A DNA stretch of 64,000 nt from Microcebus murinus (taxonomy: Eukaryota; Chordata; Mammalia; Primates; Cheirogaleidae), in the NCBI RefSeq assembly GCF_040939455.1, contig NC_134119.1, positions 72,557,381-72,621,380 on the forward strand, in the 5' to 3' direction. The notes beneath the pieces were generated by a model. That model made no database searches. It was not told where the DNA came from and saw only the letters and a program-made list of their open reading frames with translations. Below are positions 45,601 to 58,942 of this stretch, in pieces. The translations under genes were made by a program, and so were the position numbers. Each line of letters opens with the position of its first letter. The stretch's first letter is position 1.

Positions 45601-48331
45601 CAGTGCGGATCTGGCTGTGTCCACTCACCCACGGGAGACGGGCAGGCAGGGCGCATTGCGGATCTGGCTGTGTCCACTCACCCAGGGGAGACGGGCAGGC
45701 AAGGCGCAGTGTGGATCTGGCTGTGTCCACTCACCCACGGGAGACAGGCAGAGAGGGTGCTGTGTGGATATGGCTATGTCCACTTACCCACGGCAGACGA
45801 GCAGGCAGGGCGCAGTGCAGATCTGGCTGTGTCCACTCCCCCACGGCAGACGGTCCGGCAGGGTGCAGTGCGGATCTGGCTGTGTCCACTCACCCACGGG
45901 AGTCGGGCAGGCAGGGCGCTGTGCAGATCTGGCTGTGTCCACTCACCAACGTGAGACGGGCAGGCAAGGCGCAGTGCGGATCTGGCTGTGTCCACTCACC
46001 CACGGGAGACGGGCAGGCAGGGCGCAGTGCGGATCCGGCTGTGTCCACTCACCCACGGGAGATGGGCAGACACTGTGCTGTGTCGATCTGGCTATGTCAC
46101 TGACCCACGGCAGACGGGCAGGCAGGGCGCAGTACGGATCTGGCTGTGTCCACTCACCCACGGCAGGCGGTAACGCAGGGCGCAGTGCGGATCTGGCTGT
46201 GTCCACTCACCCACGGCAGATGGTCAGGCAAGGCGCAGTGCGGATCTGGCTGTGTCCACTCACCAACGGCAGACGGTCAGGCAGGGCGCAGTGCGGATCT
46301 GGCTGTGTCTACTCGCCCTCGGCAGACGGTCAGGCAGGGCGCAGTGCAGATCTGGCTGTGTCCACTCACCCACGGGAGACGGGCAGGCAGGGCGCAGTGC
46401 GGATCTGGCTGTGTCCACTCACCCAGGGGAGACGGGCAGGCCAGGCCTAGTGTGGATCTGGCTGTGTCCACTCACCCACGGGAGACGGGCAGAGAGGGTG
46501 CTTTGTGGATATGGCTATGTTCACCGACCCACGGCAGACGGGCAGGCAGGGCGCAGTGCGGATCTGGCTGTGTCCACTCACCCACGGCAGACGGTCAGGC
46601 AGGGTGCAGTGCGGATCTGGCTGTGTCCACTCACCCACGGGAGACGGGCAGGCAGGGCGCAGTGCAGATCTGGCAGTGTCCACTCACCCACGTGAGACGG
46701 GCAGGCAAGGCGCAGTGCGGATCTGGCTGTGTCCACTCACCCACGGCAGACGGTCAGGCAGGGCGCAGTGCGTATCTGGCTGTGTCCACTCACCCACGGC
46801 AGACGGGCAGGCAGGGTGCAGTGTGATTTTGGCTGTGTCCACTCACCCACGGCAGATGGTCAGGCAGGGCGCAGTGCGGATCTGGCTGTGTCCACTCACC
46901 CACGGCAGATGGGCAGTTAGTGCGCAGTGCGGAACTGGCTGTGTCCACTCACCCACGGGAGACGGGCAGGCAATGCGCAGTTTGGATCTGGCTGTGTCCA
47001 CTCCCCCAAGGGAGACGGGCAGAGAGGGTGCTGTGTAGATATGGCTATGTCCACTGACCCACGGCAGACGGGCAGGCAGGGCGCAGTGCGGATCTGGCTG
47101 TGTCCACTCACCCACGGGAGACGGGCAGGCAGGGCGCAGTGCGGATCCGGCTGTGTCCACTAACCCACGGGATATGGGCAGAGACGGTGCTGTGTGGATC
47201 TCGCTATGTCCACTGACCAACGGCAGACGGGCAGGCAGGCCAGTACGGATCTGGCTGTGTCCACTCACCCACGGCAGGCGGTCAGGCAGGGCGCAGTGCG
47301 GATCTGGCTGTGTACACTCACCCACAGCAGGCGGTCAGGCAGGGCGCAGTGTGGATCTGGCTGTGTCCACTCGCCCATGGCAGACGGGCAGGCAGGGCGC
47401 AGTGCGGATTTGGCTGTGTCCACTCGCCCACGGGAGACGGGCAGGCAGGGCTCAGTGCGGATCTGGCTGTGTCCACTCACCCACGGCAGACGGGCAGGCA
47501 GGGCGCAGTGCGGATTTGGCTGTGTCCACTCGCCCACGGGAGACGGGCAGGCAGGGCCCAGTGCGGATCTGGCTGTGTCCACTCACCCACGGCAGACGGC
47601 CAGGCAGGGCGCAGTGCGGATCTGGCTGTGTCCACTCACCCACGGGAGACGGGCAGGCAGGGCGCAGTGCGGATCTGGCTGTGTCCACTCACCCACGGGA
47701 GACGGGCAGGCAGGGCGCAGTGCGGATCTGGCAGTGTCCACTCTCCGACGGGAGACGGGCAGGGAAGGCACAGTGCGGATCTGGCTGTGTCCACTCACCC
47801 ACGGGAGACGGGCAGGAAGGGCGCAGTGCGGATCTGGCTGTGTCCACTCACCCACGGAAGACGGGCAGGCAAGGCGCAGTGTGGATCTGGCTGTGTCCAC
47901 TCACCCACGGGAGACGGGCAGAGAGGGTGCTGTGTAGATATGGCTATGTCCACTGACCCACGGCAGACGGGCAGGCAGGGCGCAGTGCGGATCTTGCTGT
48001 GTCCACTCACCCACGGCAGACGGTCAGGCAGGGTGCAGTGCGGATCTGGATGTGTCCACTCACCCACGGGAGACGGGCAGACAGGGCGCAGTGCGGATCT
48101 GGCTGTGTCCACTCGCCCACGGGAGACGGGCAGTCAGGGCGCAGTGTGGATCTGGCTGTGTCCACTCACCCACGGCAGACGGTGAGGCAGGGTGCAGTGC
48201 GGATCTGGCTGTGTCCACTCACCCACGGGACACGGTAAGGCAAGGCGCAGTGCGGATCTGGCTGTGTCCACTCACCCACGGGAGATAGGCAGGCAGCGCG
48301 CAGTGCGGATCCGGCTGTGTCCACTCACCCA
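42612..48331 (+). repeat. Satellite segment S20 (108 monomers)
   Basis: 5720 bp, the same length as S11. Relative to S11 it has one extra monomer near 44672..44724 (CGCCCACGGCAGACGGG) and lacks the CACCGACGGGAGACGGGATGG monomer that would fall near 46360. Between these points the offset is 20,958 bp, outside them 20,905. The same 1-, 1- and 2-base deletions as S11 are present. Confidence 0.92.
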
Positions 48332-48570
48332 CTAACCCTAACCCTAACCCTAACCCTAACCCTCTAACCCTAACCCTAACCCTAACCCTAACCCTAACCC
48401 TAACCCTCTAACCCTAACCCTAACCCTAACCCTAACCCTAACCCTAACCCTATCCCTAACCCTCTAACCCTAACCCTAACCCTAACCCTAACCCTAACCC
48501 TCACCCTATCCCTAACCCCTTAACCCTAACCCTAACCCTAACCCTAACCCTAACCCTAACCCTAATCTTA
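48332..48570 (-). repeat. Interstitial telomeric block T21 (class D)
   Basis: 239 bp, counterpart of T12, sharing the AATCTTA right edge and the CACCCTATCCC variant. Confidence 0.97.
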
Positions 48571-50160
48571 CGGCAGACGGGCAGGCAGGGCGCAGTGCGG
48601 ATCTGGCTGTGTCTACTCACCCACGGCAGACGGTCAGGCAGGACGCAGTGCGGATCTGGCTGTGTCCACTCACCCACAGGAGACGGGCAGGCAAGGCGCA
48701 GTGCGGATCTGGCTGTGTCCACTCACCCACGGGAGACGGGCAGAGACGGTGCTGTGTGGATCTGGCTATGTCCACTGACCCACGGCAGACGGGCAAGCAG
48801 GGCGCAGTGCGGATCTGGCTGTGTCCACTCACCCACGGGAGACGGGCAGGCAGGGCGCAGTGCGGATCTGGCTGTGTCCACTCACCCACGGGAGACGGGC
48901 AGGCAGGGCGCAGTGCGGATCTGGCTGTGTCCACTCACCCACGGCAGACGGGCAGGCAGGGCGTAGTGTGGATCTGGCTGTGTCCACTCACCCACGGCAG
49001 ACGGTCAGGCAGGGCGCAGTGCGGATCTGGCTGTGTCCACTCACCCACGGCAGATGGGCATTTAGGGCGCAGTGCGGATCTGGCTGTGTCCACTCGCCCA
49101 CGGGAGACGGGCAGGCAGGGCGCAGTGCGGATCTGGCTGTGTCCACTCGCCCACGGCAGACGGGCAGGCAGGGCGCAGTGCGGATCTGGCTGTGTCCACT
49201 CACCCACGGGAGACGGGCAGAGAGGGTGCTGTGTGGATATGGCTATGTCCACTGACCCACGGCAGAAGGGCAAGCAGGGCGCAGTGCGGATCTGGCTTTG
49301 TCCACTCACCCACGGCAGACGGGCAGGCAGGGTGCAGTGCGGCTCTGGCTGTGTCCAGTCACCCACGGCAGACGGGCAGGCAGGGCGCAGTGTGGATCTG
49401 GCTGTGTCCACTCACCCACGGCAGACGGTAAGGCGGGGCGCAGTGCGGATCTGGCTGTGTCCACTCGCCCACGGCAGACGGGCAGACAGGGCGCAGTGTG
49501 GATCTGGCTTTGTCCAGTCGCCCACGCGAGACGGGCAGGCAGGGCGCAGTGCGGATCTGGCTGTGTCCACTCACCCACGGCAGACGGGCAGGCAGGGCGC
49601 AGTGTGATTCTGGCTGTGTCCACTCACCCACGGCAGATGGTCAGGCAGGGCGCAGTGCGGATCTGGCTGTGTCCACTCACCCACGGCAGATGGGAAGTTA
49701 GGGCGCAGTGCGGATCTGGCTGTGTCCACTCGCCCACGGGAGACGGGCAGGCAGGGCGCAGTGCGGATCTGGCTGTGTCCACTCACCCACGGGAGACGGG
49801 CAGGCAGGGCGCATTGCGGATCTGGCTGTGTCCACTCACCCACGGGAGACGGGCAGAGAGGGTGCTGTGTAGATATGGCTATGTCCACTGACCCACGGCA
49901 GACGGGCAGGCAGGGCGCAGTGCGGATCTTGCTGTGTCCACTCACCCACGCCAGACGGTCAGGCAGGGTGCAGTGCGGATCTGGATGTGTCCACTCTCCC
50001 ACGGGAGACGGGCAGGCAGGGCGCAGTGCGGATCTGGCTGTGTCCACTCACCCACGGCAGACGGTCAGGCAGGGTGCAGTGCGGATCTGGCTGTGTCCAC
50101 TCACCCACGGGAGATAGGCAGGCAGCGCGCAGAGCGGATCCGGCTGTGTCCACTCACCCA
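48571..50160 (+). repeat. Satellite segment S21 (30 monomers)
   Basis: 1590 bp, counterpart of S12 at an offset of 20,905 bp; no indel. CGCGCAGAGCGGATCC precedes the class C block that follows. Confidence 0.95.
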
Positions 50161-50323
50161 CTAACCCTAACCCTAACCCTAACCCTAACCCTAACCCTAA
50201 CCCTAACCCTAACCCTCTAACCCTAACCCTAAGCCTAACCCTAACCCTAACCCTAACCCCTTAACCCTAACCCTAACCCTAACCCTAACCCTAACCCTAA
50301 CCCTAACCCTAACCCTAACCTTA
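50161..50323 (-). repeat. Interstitial telomeric block T22 (class C)
   Basis: 163 bp, one hexamer longer than its counterpart T13. Has CCCTCTAA, AAGCCTAA and CCCCTTAA, and the standard left junction CACCCACTAACC. Confidence 0.97.
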
Positions 50324-51012
50324 CGGCAGACGGGCAGGCAGGGCGCAGTGCGGATCTGGCTGTGTCCACTCACCCACGGGAGACGGGCAGGCAGGGCGCA
50401 GTGCGGATCTGGCTGTGTCCACTCTCCGACGGGAGACGGGCAGGGAAGGCACAGTGCGGATCTGGCTGTGTCCACTCACCCACGGGAGACGGGCAGGAAG
50501 GGCGCAGTGCGGATCTGGCTGTGTCCACTCACCCACGGAAGACGGGCAGGCAAGGCGCAGTGTGGATCTGGCTGTGTCCACTCACCCACGGGAGACGGGC
50601 AGAGAGGGTGCTGTGTAGATATGGCTATGTCCACTGACCCACGGCAGACGGGCAGGCAGGGCGCAGTGCGGATCTTGCTGTGTCCACTCACCCACGGCAG
50701 ACGGTCAGGCAGGGTGCAGTGCGGATCTGGATGTGTCCACTCACCCACGGGAGACGGGCAGACAGGTCGCAGTGCGGATCTGGCTGTGTCCACTCGCCCA
50801 CGGGAGACGGGCAGGCAGGGCGCAGTGTGGATCTGGCTGTGTCCACTCACCCACGGCAGACGGTGAGGCAGGGTGCAGTGCGGATCTGGCTGTGTCCACT
50901 CACCCACGGGACACGGTAAGGCAAGGCGCAGTGCGGATCTGGCTGTGTCCACTCACCCACGGGAGATAGGCAGGCAGCGCGCAGTGCGGATCCGGCTGTG
51001 TCCACTCACCCA
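50324..51012 (+). repeat. Satellite segment S22 (13 monomers)
   Basis: 689 bp, counterpart of S13, sharing AGACAGGTCGC near 50762. Confidence 0.95.
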
Positions 51013-51263
51013 CTAACCCTAACCCTAACCCTAACCCTAACCCTCTAACCCTAACCCTAACCCTAACCCTAACCCTAACCCTAACCCTCTAACCCTAACC
51101 CTAACCCTAACCCTAACCCTAACCCTAACCCTATCCCTAACCCTCTAACCCTAACCCTAACCCTAACCCTAACCCTAACCCTCACCCTATCCCTAACCCC
51201 TTAACCCTAACCCTAACCCTAACCCTAACCCTAACCCTAACCCTAACCCTAACCCTAACCTTA
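51013..51263 (-). repeat. Interstitial telomeric block T23 (class D)
   Basis: 251 bp, counterpart of T14 and two hexamers shorter. Class D variants in the same order. Confidence 0.97.
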
Positions 51264-52853
51264 CGGCAGACGGGCAGGCAGGGCGCAGTGCGGATCTGGC
51301 TGTGTCTACTCACCCACGGCAGACGGTCAGGCAGGACGCAGTGCGGATCTGGCTGTGTCCACTCACCCACAGGAGACGGGCAGGCAAGGCGCAGTGCGGA
51401 TCTGGCTGTGTCCACTCACCCACGGGAGACGGGCAGAGACGGTGCTGTGTGGATCTGGCTATGTCCACTGACCCACGGCAGACGGGCAAGCAGGGCGCAG
51501 TGCGGATCTGGCTGTGTCCACTCACCCACGGGAGACGGGCAGGCAGGGCGCAGTGCGGATCTGGCTGTGTCCACTCACCCACGGGAGACGGGCAGGCAGG
51601 GCGCAGTGCGGATCTGGCTGTGTCCACTCACCCACGGCAGACGGGCAGGCAGGGCGTAGTGTGGATCTGGCTGTGTCCACTCACCCACGGCAGACGGTCA
51701 GGCAGGGCGCAGTGCGGATCTGGCTGTGTCCACTCACCCACGGCAGATGGGCATTTAGGGCGCAGTGCGGATCTGGCTGTGTCCACTCGCCCACGGGAGA
51801 CGGGCAGGCAGGGCACAGTGCGGATCTGGCTGTGTCCACTCGCCCACGGCAGACGGGCAGGCAGGGCGCAGTGCGGATCTGGCTGTGTCCACTCACCCAC
51901 GGGAGACGGGCAGAGAGGGTGCTGTGTGGATATGGCTATGTCCACTGACCCACGGCAGAAGGGCAAGCAGGGCGCAGTGCGGATCTGGCTTTGTCCACTC
52001 ACCCACGGCAGACGGGCAGGCAGGGTGCAGTGCGGCTCTGGCTGTGTCCAGTCACCCACGGCAGACGGGCAGGCAGGGCGCAGTGTGGATCTGGCTGTGT
52101 CCACTCACCCACGGCAGACGGTAAGGCGGGGCGCAGTGCGGATCTGGCTGTGTCCACTCGCACACGGCAGACGGGCAGACAGGGCGCAGTGTGGATCTGG
52201 CTTTGTCCAGTCGCCCACGCGAGACGGGCAGGCAGGGCGCAGTGCGGATCTGGCTGTGTCCACTCACCCACGGCAGAGGGGCAGGCAGGGCGCAGTGTGA
52301 TTCTGGCTGTGTCCACTCACCCACGGCAGATGGTCAGGCAGGGCGCAGTGCGGATCTGGCTGTGTCCACTCACCCACGGCAGATGGGAAGTTAGGGCGCA
52401 GTGCGGATCTGGCTGTGTCCACTCGCCCACGGGAGACGGGCAGGCAGGGCGCAGTGCGGATCTGGCTGTGTCCACTCACCCACGGGAGACGGGCAGGCAG
52501 GGCGCATTGCGGATCTGGCTGTGTCCACTCACCCACGGGAGACGGGCAGAGAGGGTGCTGTGTAGATATGGCTATGTCCACTGACCCACGGCAGACGGGC
52601 AGGCAGGGCGCAGTGCGGATCTTGCTGTGTCCACTCACCCACGCCAGACGGTCAGGCAGGGTGCAGTGCGGATCTGGATGTGTCCACTCTCCCACGGGAG
52701 ACGGGCAGGCAGGGCGCAGTGCGGATCTGGCTGTGTCCACTCACCCACGGCAGACGGTCAGGCAGGGTGCAGTGCGGATCTGGCTGTGTCCACTCACCCA
52801 CGGGAGATAGGCAGGCAGCGCGCAGAGCGGATCCGGCTGTGTCCACTCACCCA
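51264..52853 (+). repeat. Satellite segment S23 (30 monomers)
   Basis: 1590 bp, counterpart of S14. Keeps CACTCGCACACGGCAG near 52156 and GGCAGAGGGGCAGG near 52273. Private CAGGGCACAG near 51812. Confidence 0.95.
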
Positions 52854-53028
52854 CTAACCCTAACCCTAACCCTAACCCTAACCCTAACCCTAACCCTAAC
52901 CCTAACCCTCTAACCCTAACCCTAAGCCTAACCCTAACCCTAACCCTAACCCTAACCCTAACCCCTTAACCCTAACCCTAACCCTAACCCTAACCCTAAC
53001 CCTAACCCTAACCCTAACCCTAACCTTA
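52854..53028 (-). repeat. Interstitial telomeric block T24 (class C)
   Basis: 175 bp, equal to its counterpart T15 in total length, but the CCCTCTAA marker sits one hexamer later. The hexamer distribution within the block has therefore shifted without a net length change. Confidence 0.95.
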
Positions 53029-53558
53029 CGGCAGACGGGCAGGCAGGGCGCAGTGCGGATCTGGCTGTGTCCACTCACCCACGGCAGACGGGCAGGCAGG
53101 GCGCAGTGCGGATCTGGCTGTGTCCACTCTCCGACGGGAGACGGGCAGGGAAGGCACAGTGCGGATCTGGCTGTGTCCACTCACCCACGGGAGACGGGCA
53201 GGAAGGGCGCAGTGCGGATCTGGCTGTGTCCACTCACCCACGGAAGACGGGCAGGCAAGGCGCAGTGTGGATCTGGCTGTGTCCACTCACCCACGGGAGA
53301 CGGGCAGAGAGGGTGCTGTGTAGATATGGCTATGTCCACTGACCCACGGCAGACGGGCAGGCAGGGCGCAGTGCGGATCTTGCTGTGTCCACTCACCCAC
53401 GGCAGACGGTCAGGCAGGGTGCAGTGCGGATCTGGCTGTGTCCACTCACCCACGGGACACGGTAAGGCAAGGCGCAGTGCGGATCTGGCTGTGTCCACTC
53501 ACCCACGGGAGATAGGCAGGCAGCGCGCAGTGCGGATCCGGCTGTGTCCACTCACCCA
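53029..53558 (+). repeat. Satellite segment S24 (10 monomers)
   Basis: 530 bp, 10 x 53. Counterpart of S15 minus three monomers: near 53430 the GGTGCAGTGCGGATCTGG sequence joins directly to the GGACACGGTAAGG monomer. An exact in-register loss of 159 bp. Confidence 0.94.
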
Positions 53559-53797
53559 CTAACCCTAACCCTAACCCTAACCCTAACCCTCTAACCCTAA
53601 CCCTAACCCTAACCCTAACCCTAACCCTAACCCTCTAACCCTAACCCTAACCCTAACCCTAACCCTAACCCTAACCCTATCCCTAACCCTCTAACCCTAA
53701 CCCTAACCCTAACCCTAACCCTAACCCTCACCCTATCCCTAACCCCTTAACCCTAACCCTAACCCTAACCCTAACCCTAACCCTAACCCTAACCTTA
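53559..53797 (-). repeat. Interstitial telomeric block T25 (class D)
   Basis: 239 bp, counterpart of T16 but without its two private substitutions. Confidence 0.97.
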
Positions 53798-54645
53798 CGG
53801 CAGACGGGCAGGCAGGGCGCAGTGCGGATCTGGCTGTGTCTACTCACCCACGGCAGACGGTCAGGCAGGACGCAGTGCGGATCTGGCTGTGTCCACTCAC
53901 CCACAGGAGACGGGCAGGCAGGGCGCAGTGCGGATCTGGCTGTGTCCACTCACCCACGGGAGACGGGCAGGCAGGGCGCAGTGCGGAGCTGGCTGTGTCC
54001 ACTCACCCAGGGGAGACGGGCAGGCAGGGCGCAGTGCGGAGCTGGCTGTGTCCACTCACCCAGGGGAGACGGGCAGGCAGGGCGCAGTGCGGAGCTGGCT
54101 GTGTCCACTCACCCAGGGGAGACGGGCAGGCAAGGCGCAGTGCGGATCTGGCTGTGTCCACTCACCCACGGGAGACAGGCAGAGAGGGTGCTGTATGGAT
54201 ATGGCTATGTCCACTTACCCACGGCAGACGAGCAGGCAGGGCGCAGTGCAGATCTGGCTGTGTCCACTCCCCCACGGCAGACGGTCCGGCAGGGTGCAGT
54301 GCGGATCTGGCTGTGTCCACTCACCCACGGGAGACGGGCAGGCAGGGCGCAGTGCGGATCTGGCTGTGTCCACTCACCAACGTGAGACGGGCAGGCAAGG
54401 CGCAGTGCGGATCTGGCTGTGTCCACTCACCCACGGGAGACGGGCAGGCAGGGCGCAGTGCGGATCCGGCTGTGTCCACTCACCCACGGGAGATGGGCAG
54501 ACACTGTGCTGTGTCGATCTGGCTATGTCCACTGACCCACGGCAGACGGGCAGGCAAGGCGCAGTGCGGATCTGGCTGTGTGCACTCACCCACGGGAGTT
54601 AGGCAGGCAGCGCGCAGTGCGGATCCGGCTGTGTCCACTCACCCA
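53798..54645 (+). repeat. Satellite segment S25 (16 monomers)
   Basis: 848 bp, counterpart of S16 at an offset of 20,740 bp, with the same GGGAGTTAGGCAGG final monomer. Confidence 0.95.
53985..54143 (+). repeat. Local triplication of a GGAGCT monomer (unit B copy)
   Basis: Starts at 53985, 54038 and 54091, exactly 20,740 bp after the unit A triplet. The local triplication therefore predates the macro-duplication. Confidence 0.92.
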
Positions 54646-54852
54646 CTAACCCTAACCATAACCCTAACCCTAACCCTAACCCTAACCCTCTAACCCTAAC
54701 CCTAACCCTAACCCTAACCCTAACCCTAACCCTAAGCCTAACCCTAACCCTAACCCTAACCCTCTAACCCTAACCCTAACCCTAACCCTAACCCTAACCC
54801 TAACCCCCTAACCCTAACCCTAACCCTAACCCTAACCCTAACCCTAACCTTA
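54646..54852 (-). repeat. Interstitial telomeric block T26 (class B)
   Basis: 207 bp, counterpart of T17 with the same variant order and length. Confidence 0.97.
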
Positions 54853-57077
54853 CGGCAGACGGGCAGGCAGGGCGCAGTGCGGATCTGGCTGTGTCCACTC
54901 ACCCACGGCAGACGGTCAGGCAGTACGCAGTGCGGATCTGGCTGTGTCCACTCACCCACAGGAGACGGGCAGGCAAGGCGCAGTGCGGATCTGGCTGTGT
55001 CCACTCACCCACGGGAGACGGGCAGAGACTGTGCTGTGTGGATCTGGCTATGTCCACTGACCCACGGCAGACGGGCAAGCAGGGCGCAGTGCGGATCTGG
55101 CTGTGTCCACTCACCCACGGGAGACGGGCAGGCAGGGCGCAGTGCGGATCTGGCTGTGTCCACTCACCCATGGGAGACGGGCAGGCAGGGCACAGTGCGG
55201 TACTGGCAGTGTCCACTCACCCACGTGAGACGGGCAGGCAAGGCGAAGTGCGGATCTGGCTGTGTCCACTCACCCACAGGAGACGGGCAGGCTGGGCGCA
55301 GTGCGGATCTGGCTGTGTCCACTCACCCACGGTAGACGGTCAGGCAGGGTTCAGTGCGGATCTGGCTGTGTCCGCTCACCCACGGGAGACGGGCAAGCAG
55401 GGCGCAGTGGGGATCTGGCTGTGTCCACTCACCAACGTGAGACGGGCAGGCAAGGCGCAGTGCGTATCTGGCTGTGTCCACTCACCCACGGGAGACGGGC
55501 AGGCAGGGCTCAGTGAGGATCCGGCTGTGTCCACTCACCCATGGGAGATGGGCAGAGACGGTGCTGTGTGGATATGGCTATGTCCACTGACCCACGGCAG
55601 ACGGGCAAGCAGGGCGCAGTGCGGATCTGGCTTTGTCCACTCACCCACGGCAGACGGTCAGGCAGTGTGCAGTGCAGATCTGGCTGTGTCCACTCAACCA
55701 CGGCAGACGGGCAGGCAGGGCGCAGTGTGGATCTGGCTGTGTCCACTCACCCACGGCAGATGGTCAGGCAGGGCGCAGTGCGGATCTGGCTGTGTCCACT
55801 CACACAGGCAGACGGGCAGGCAGGGCGCAGTGCGGATCTGGCTGTGTCCACTCACCCACGGCAGACGGGCAGGCAGGGCGTGGTGTGGATCTGGCTATGT
55901 CCACTCACCCACGGCAGACGGTCAGGCAGGGCGCAGTGCGGATCTGGCTGTGTCCACTCACCCACGGCAGATGGGCATTTAGGGCGCAGTGCGGATCTGG
56001 CTGTGTCCACTCGCCCACGGGAGACGGGCAGGCAGGGCGCAGTGCGGATCTGGCTGTGTCCACTCGCCCACGGCAGACGGGCAGGCAGGGCGCAGTGCGG
56101 ATCTGGCTGTGTCCACTCACCCACGGGAGACGGGCAGAGAGGGTGCTGTGTGGATATGGCTATGTCCACTGACCCACGGCAGAAGGGCAAGCAGGGCGCA
56201 GTGCGGATCTGGCTTTGTCCACTCACCCACGGCAGACGGGCAGGCAGGGTGCAGTGCGGCTCTGGCTGTGTCCAGTCACCCACGGCAGACGGGCAGGCAG
56301 AGCGCAGTGTGGATCTGGCTGTGTCCACTCACCCACGACAGACGGTAAGGCGGGGCGCAGTGCGGATCTGGCTGTGTCCACTCGCCCACGGCAGACGGGC
56401 AGGCAGGGCGCAGTGTGGATCTGGCTTTGTCCAGTCGCCCACGCGAGACGGGCAGGCAGGGCGCAGTGCGGATCTGGCTGTGTCCACTCACCCACGGCAG
56501 ACGGGCAGGCAGGGCGCAGTGTGATTCTGGCTGTGTCCACTCACCCACGGCAGATGGTCAGGCAGGGCGCAGTGCGGATCTGGCTGTGTCCACTCACCCA
56601 CGGCAGATGGGAAGTTAGGGCGCAGTGCGGATCTGGCTGTGTCCACTCGCCCACGGGAGACGGGCAGGCAGGGCGCAGTGCGGATCTGGCTGTGTCCACT
56701 CACCCACGGGAGACGGGCAGGCAGGGCGCATTGCGGATCTGGCTGTGTCCACTCACCCACGGGAGACGGGCAGAGAGGGTGCTGTGTAGATATGGCTATG
56801 TCCACTGACCCACGGCAGACGGGCAGGCAGGGCACAGTGCGGATCTTGCTGTGTCCACTCACCCACGCGAGACGATCAGGCAGGGTGCAGTGCGGATCTG
56901 GATGTGTCCACTCACCCACGGGAGACGGGCAGGCAGGGCGCAGTGTGGATCTGGCTGTGTCCACTCACCCACGGCAGACGGTCAGGCAGGGTGCAGTGCG
57001 GATCTGGCTGTGTCCACTCACCCACGGGAGATAGGCAGGCAGCGCGCAGAGCGGATCCGGCTGTGTCCACTCACCCA
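54853..57077 (+). repeat. Satellite segment S26 (42 monomers)
   Basis: 2225 bp, counterpart of S17 with the same 1-base deletion (near 55806). Differences include GCAGGGCGTGGTG near 55875 for GCAGCGCGTGGTG, CAGAGCGCAG near 56299 and GAGACGATCAGG near 56870. Confidence 0.94.
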
Positions 57078-57246
57078 CTAACCCTAACCCTAACCCTAAC
57101 CCTAACCCTAACCCTAACCCTAACCCTAACCCTCTAACCCTAACCCTAAGCCTAACCCTAACCCTAACCCTAACCCTAACCCCTTAACCCTAACCCTAAC
57201 CCTAACCCTAACACTAACCCTAACCCTAACCCTAACCCTAACCTTA
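57078..57246 (-). repeat. Interstitial telomeric block T27 (class C)
   Basis: 169 bp, counterpart of T18, sharing the private ACACTAAC variant near 57211. Confidence 0.97.
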
Positions 57247-58942
57247 CGGCAGACGGGCAGGCAGGGCGCAGTGCGGATCTGGTTGTGTCTACTCACCCAC
57301 GGCAGACAGTCAGGCAGGACGCAGTGCGGATCTGGCTGTGTCCAATCACCCACAGGAGACGGGCAGGCAAGGCGCAGTGCGGATCTGGCTGTGTCCACTC
57401 ACCCACGGGAGACGGCCAGAGACGGTGCTGTGTGGATCTGGCTATGTCCACTGACCCACGGCAGACGGGCAAGCAGGGCGCAGTGCGGATCTGGCTGTGT
57501 CCACTCACCCACGGGAGACGGGCAGGCAGGGCGCAGTGCGGATCTGGCTGTGTCCACTCACCCACGGGAGACGGGCAGGCAGGGCGCAGTGCGGATCTGG
57601 CTGTGTCCACTCACCCACGGCAGACGGGCAGGCAGGGCGCAGTGTGGATCTGGCTGTGTCCACTCACCCACGGCAGATGGGCATTTAGGGCGCAGTGCGG
57701 ATCTGGCTGTGTCCACTCGCCCACGGGAGACGGGCAGGCAGGGCGCAGTGCGGATCTGGCTGTGTCCACTCACCCACGGGAGACGGGCAGGCAGGGCGCA
57801 GTGCGGATCTGGCTGTGTACACTCACCCACGGGAGACGGGCAGAGAGGGTGCTGTGTGGATATGGCTATGTCCACTGACCCACGGCAGATGGGCAAGCAG
57901 GGCGCAGTGCGGATCTGGCTTTGTCCACTCACCCACGGCAGACGGTCAGGCAGGGTGCAGTGCGGCTCTGGCTGTGTCCAGTCACCCACGGCAGACGGGC
58001 AGGCAGGGCGCAGTGTGGATCTGGCTGTGTCCACTCACCCACGGCAGACGGTAAGGCAGGGCGCAGTGCGGATCTGGCTGTGTCCACTCGCCCACGGCAG
58101 AAGGGCAGGCCGGGCGAAGTGTGGATCTGGCTGTGTCCACTCACCCACGGCAGACGGTCAGGCAGGGCGCAGTGCGGATCTGGCTGTGTCCACTCGCCCA
58201 CGGCAGACGGGCAGGCAGGGCGCAGTGCGGATCTGGCTGTGTCCACTCGCCCACGCGAGACGGGCAGGCAGGGCGCATTGCGGATATGGCTGTGTCCACT
58301 CACCCACGGGAGACGGGCAGGCAGGGCGCATTGCGGATATGGCTGTGTCCACTCACCCAGGGGAGACGGGCAGGCAAGGCGCAGTGTGGATCTGGCTGTG
58401 TCCACTCACCCACGGGAGACGGGCAGAGAGGTTGCTGTGTGGATATGGATATGTCCACTGACCAACGGCAGACGGGTAGGCTGAGCGCAGTGCGGATCTG
58501 GCTGTGTCCACTCACCCATGGGAGACGGGCAGGCAGGGCACAGTGCGGTACTGGCAGTGTCCACTCACCCACGTGAGACGGGCAGGCAAGGCGAAGTGCG
58601 GATTTGGCTGTGTCCACTCACCCACAGGAGACGGGCAGGCTGGGCGCAGTGCGGATCTGGCTGTGTCCACTCACCCACGGCAGACGGTCAGGCAGGGTTC
58701 AGTGCGGATCTGGCTGTGTCCGCTCACCCACGGGAGACGGGCAGGCAGGGGGCAGTGCGGATCTGGCTGTGTCCACTCACCCACGGGAGACGGGCAGGCA
58801 GGGCGCAGTGTGGATCTGGCTGTGTCCACTCACCCACGGCAGACGGTCAGGCAGGGTGCAGTGCGGATCTGGCTGTGTCCACTCACCCACGGGAGATAGG
58901 CAGGCAGCGCGCAGAGCGGATCCGGCTGTGTCCACTCACCCA
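57247..58942 (+). repeat. Satellite segment S27 (32 monomers)
   Basis: 1696 bp, counterpart of S18, carrying the same S10-type to S9-type switch near 58500. Confidence 0.95.
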
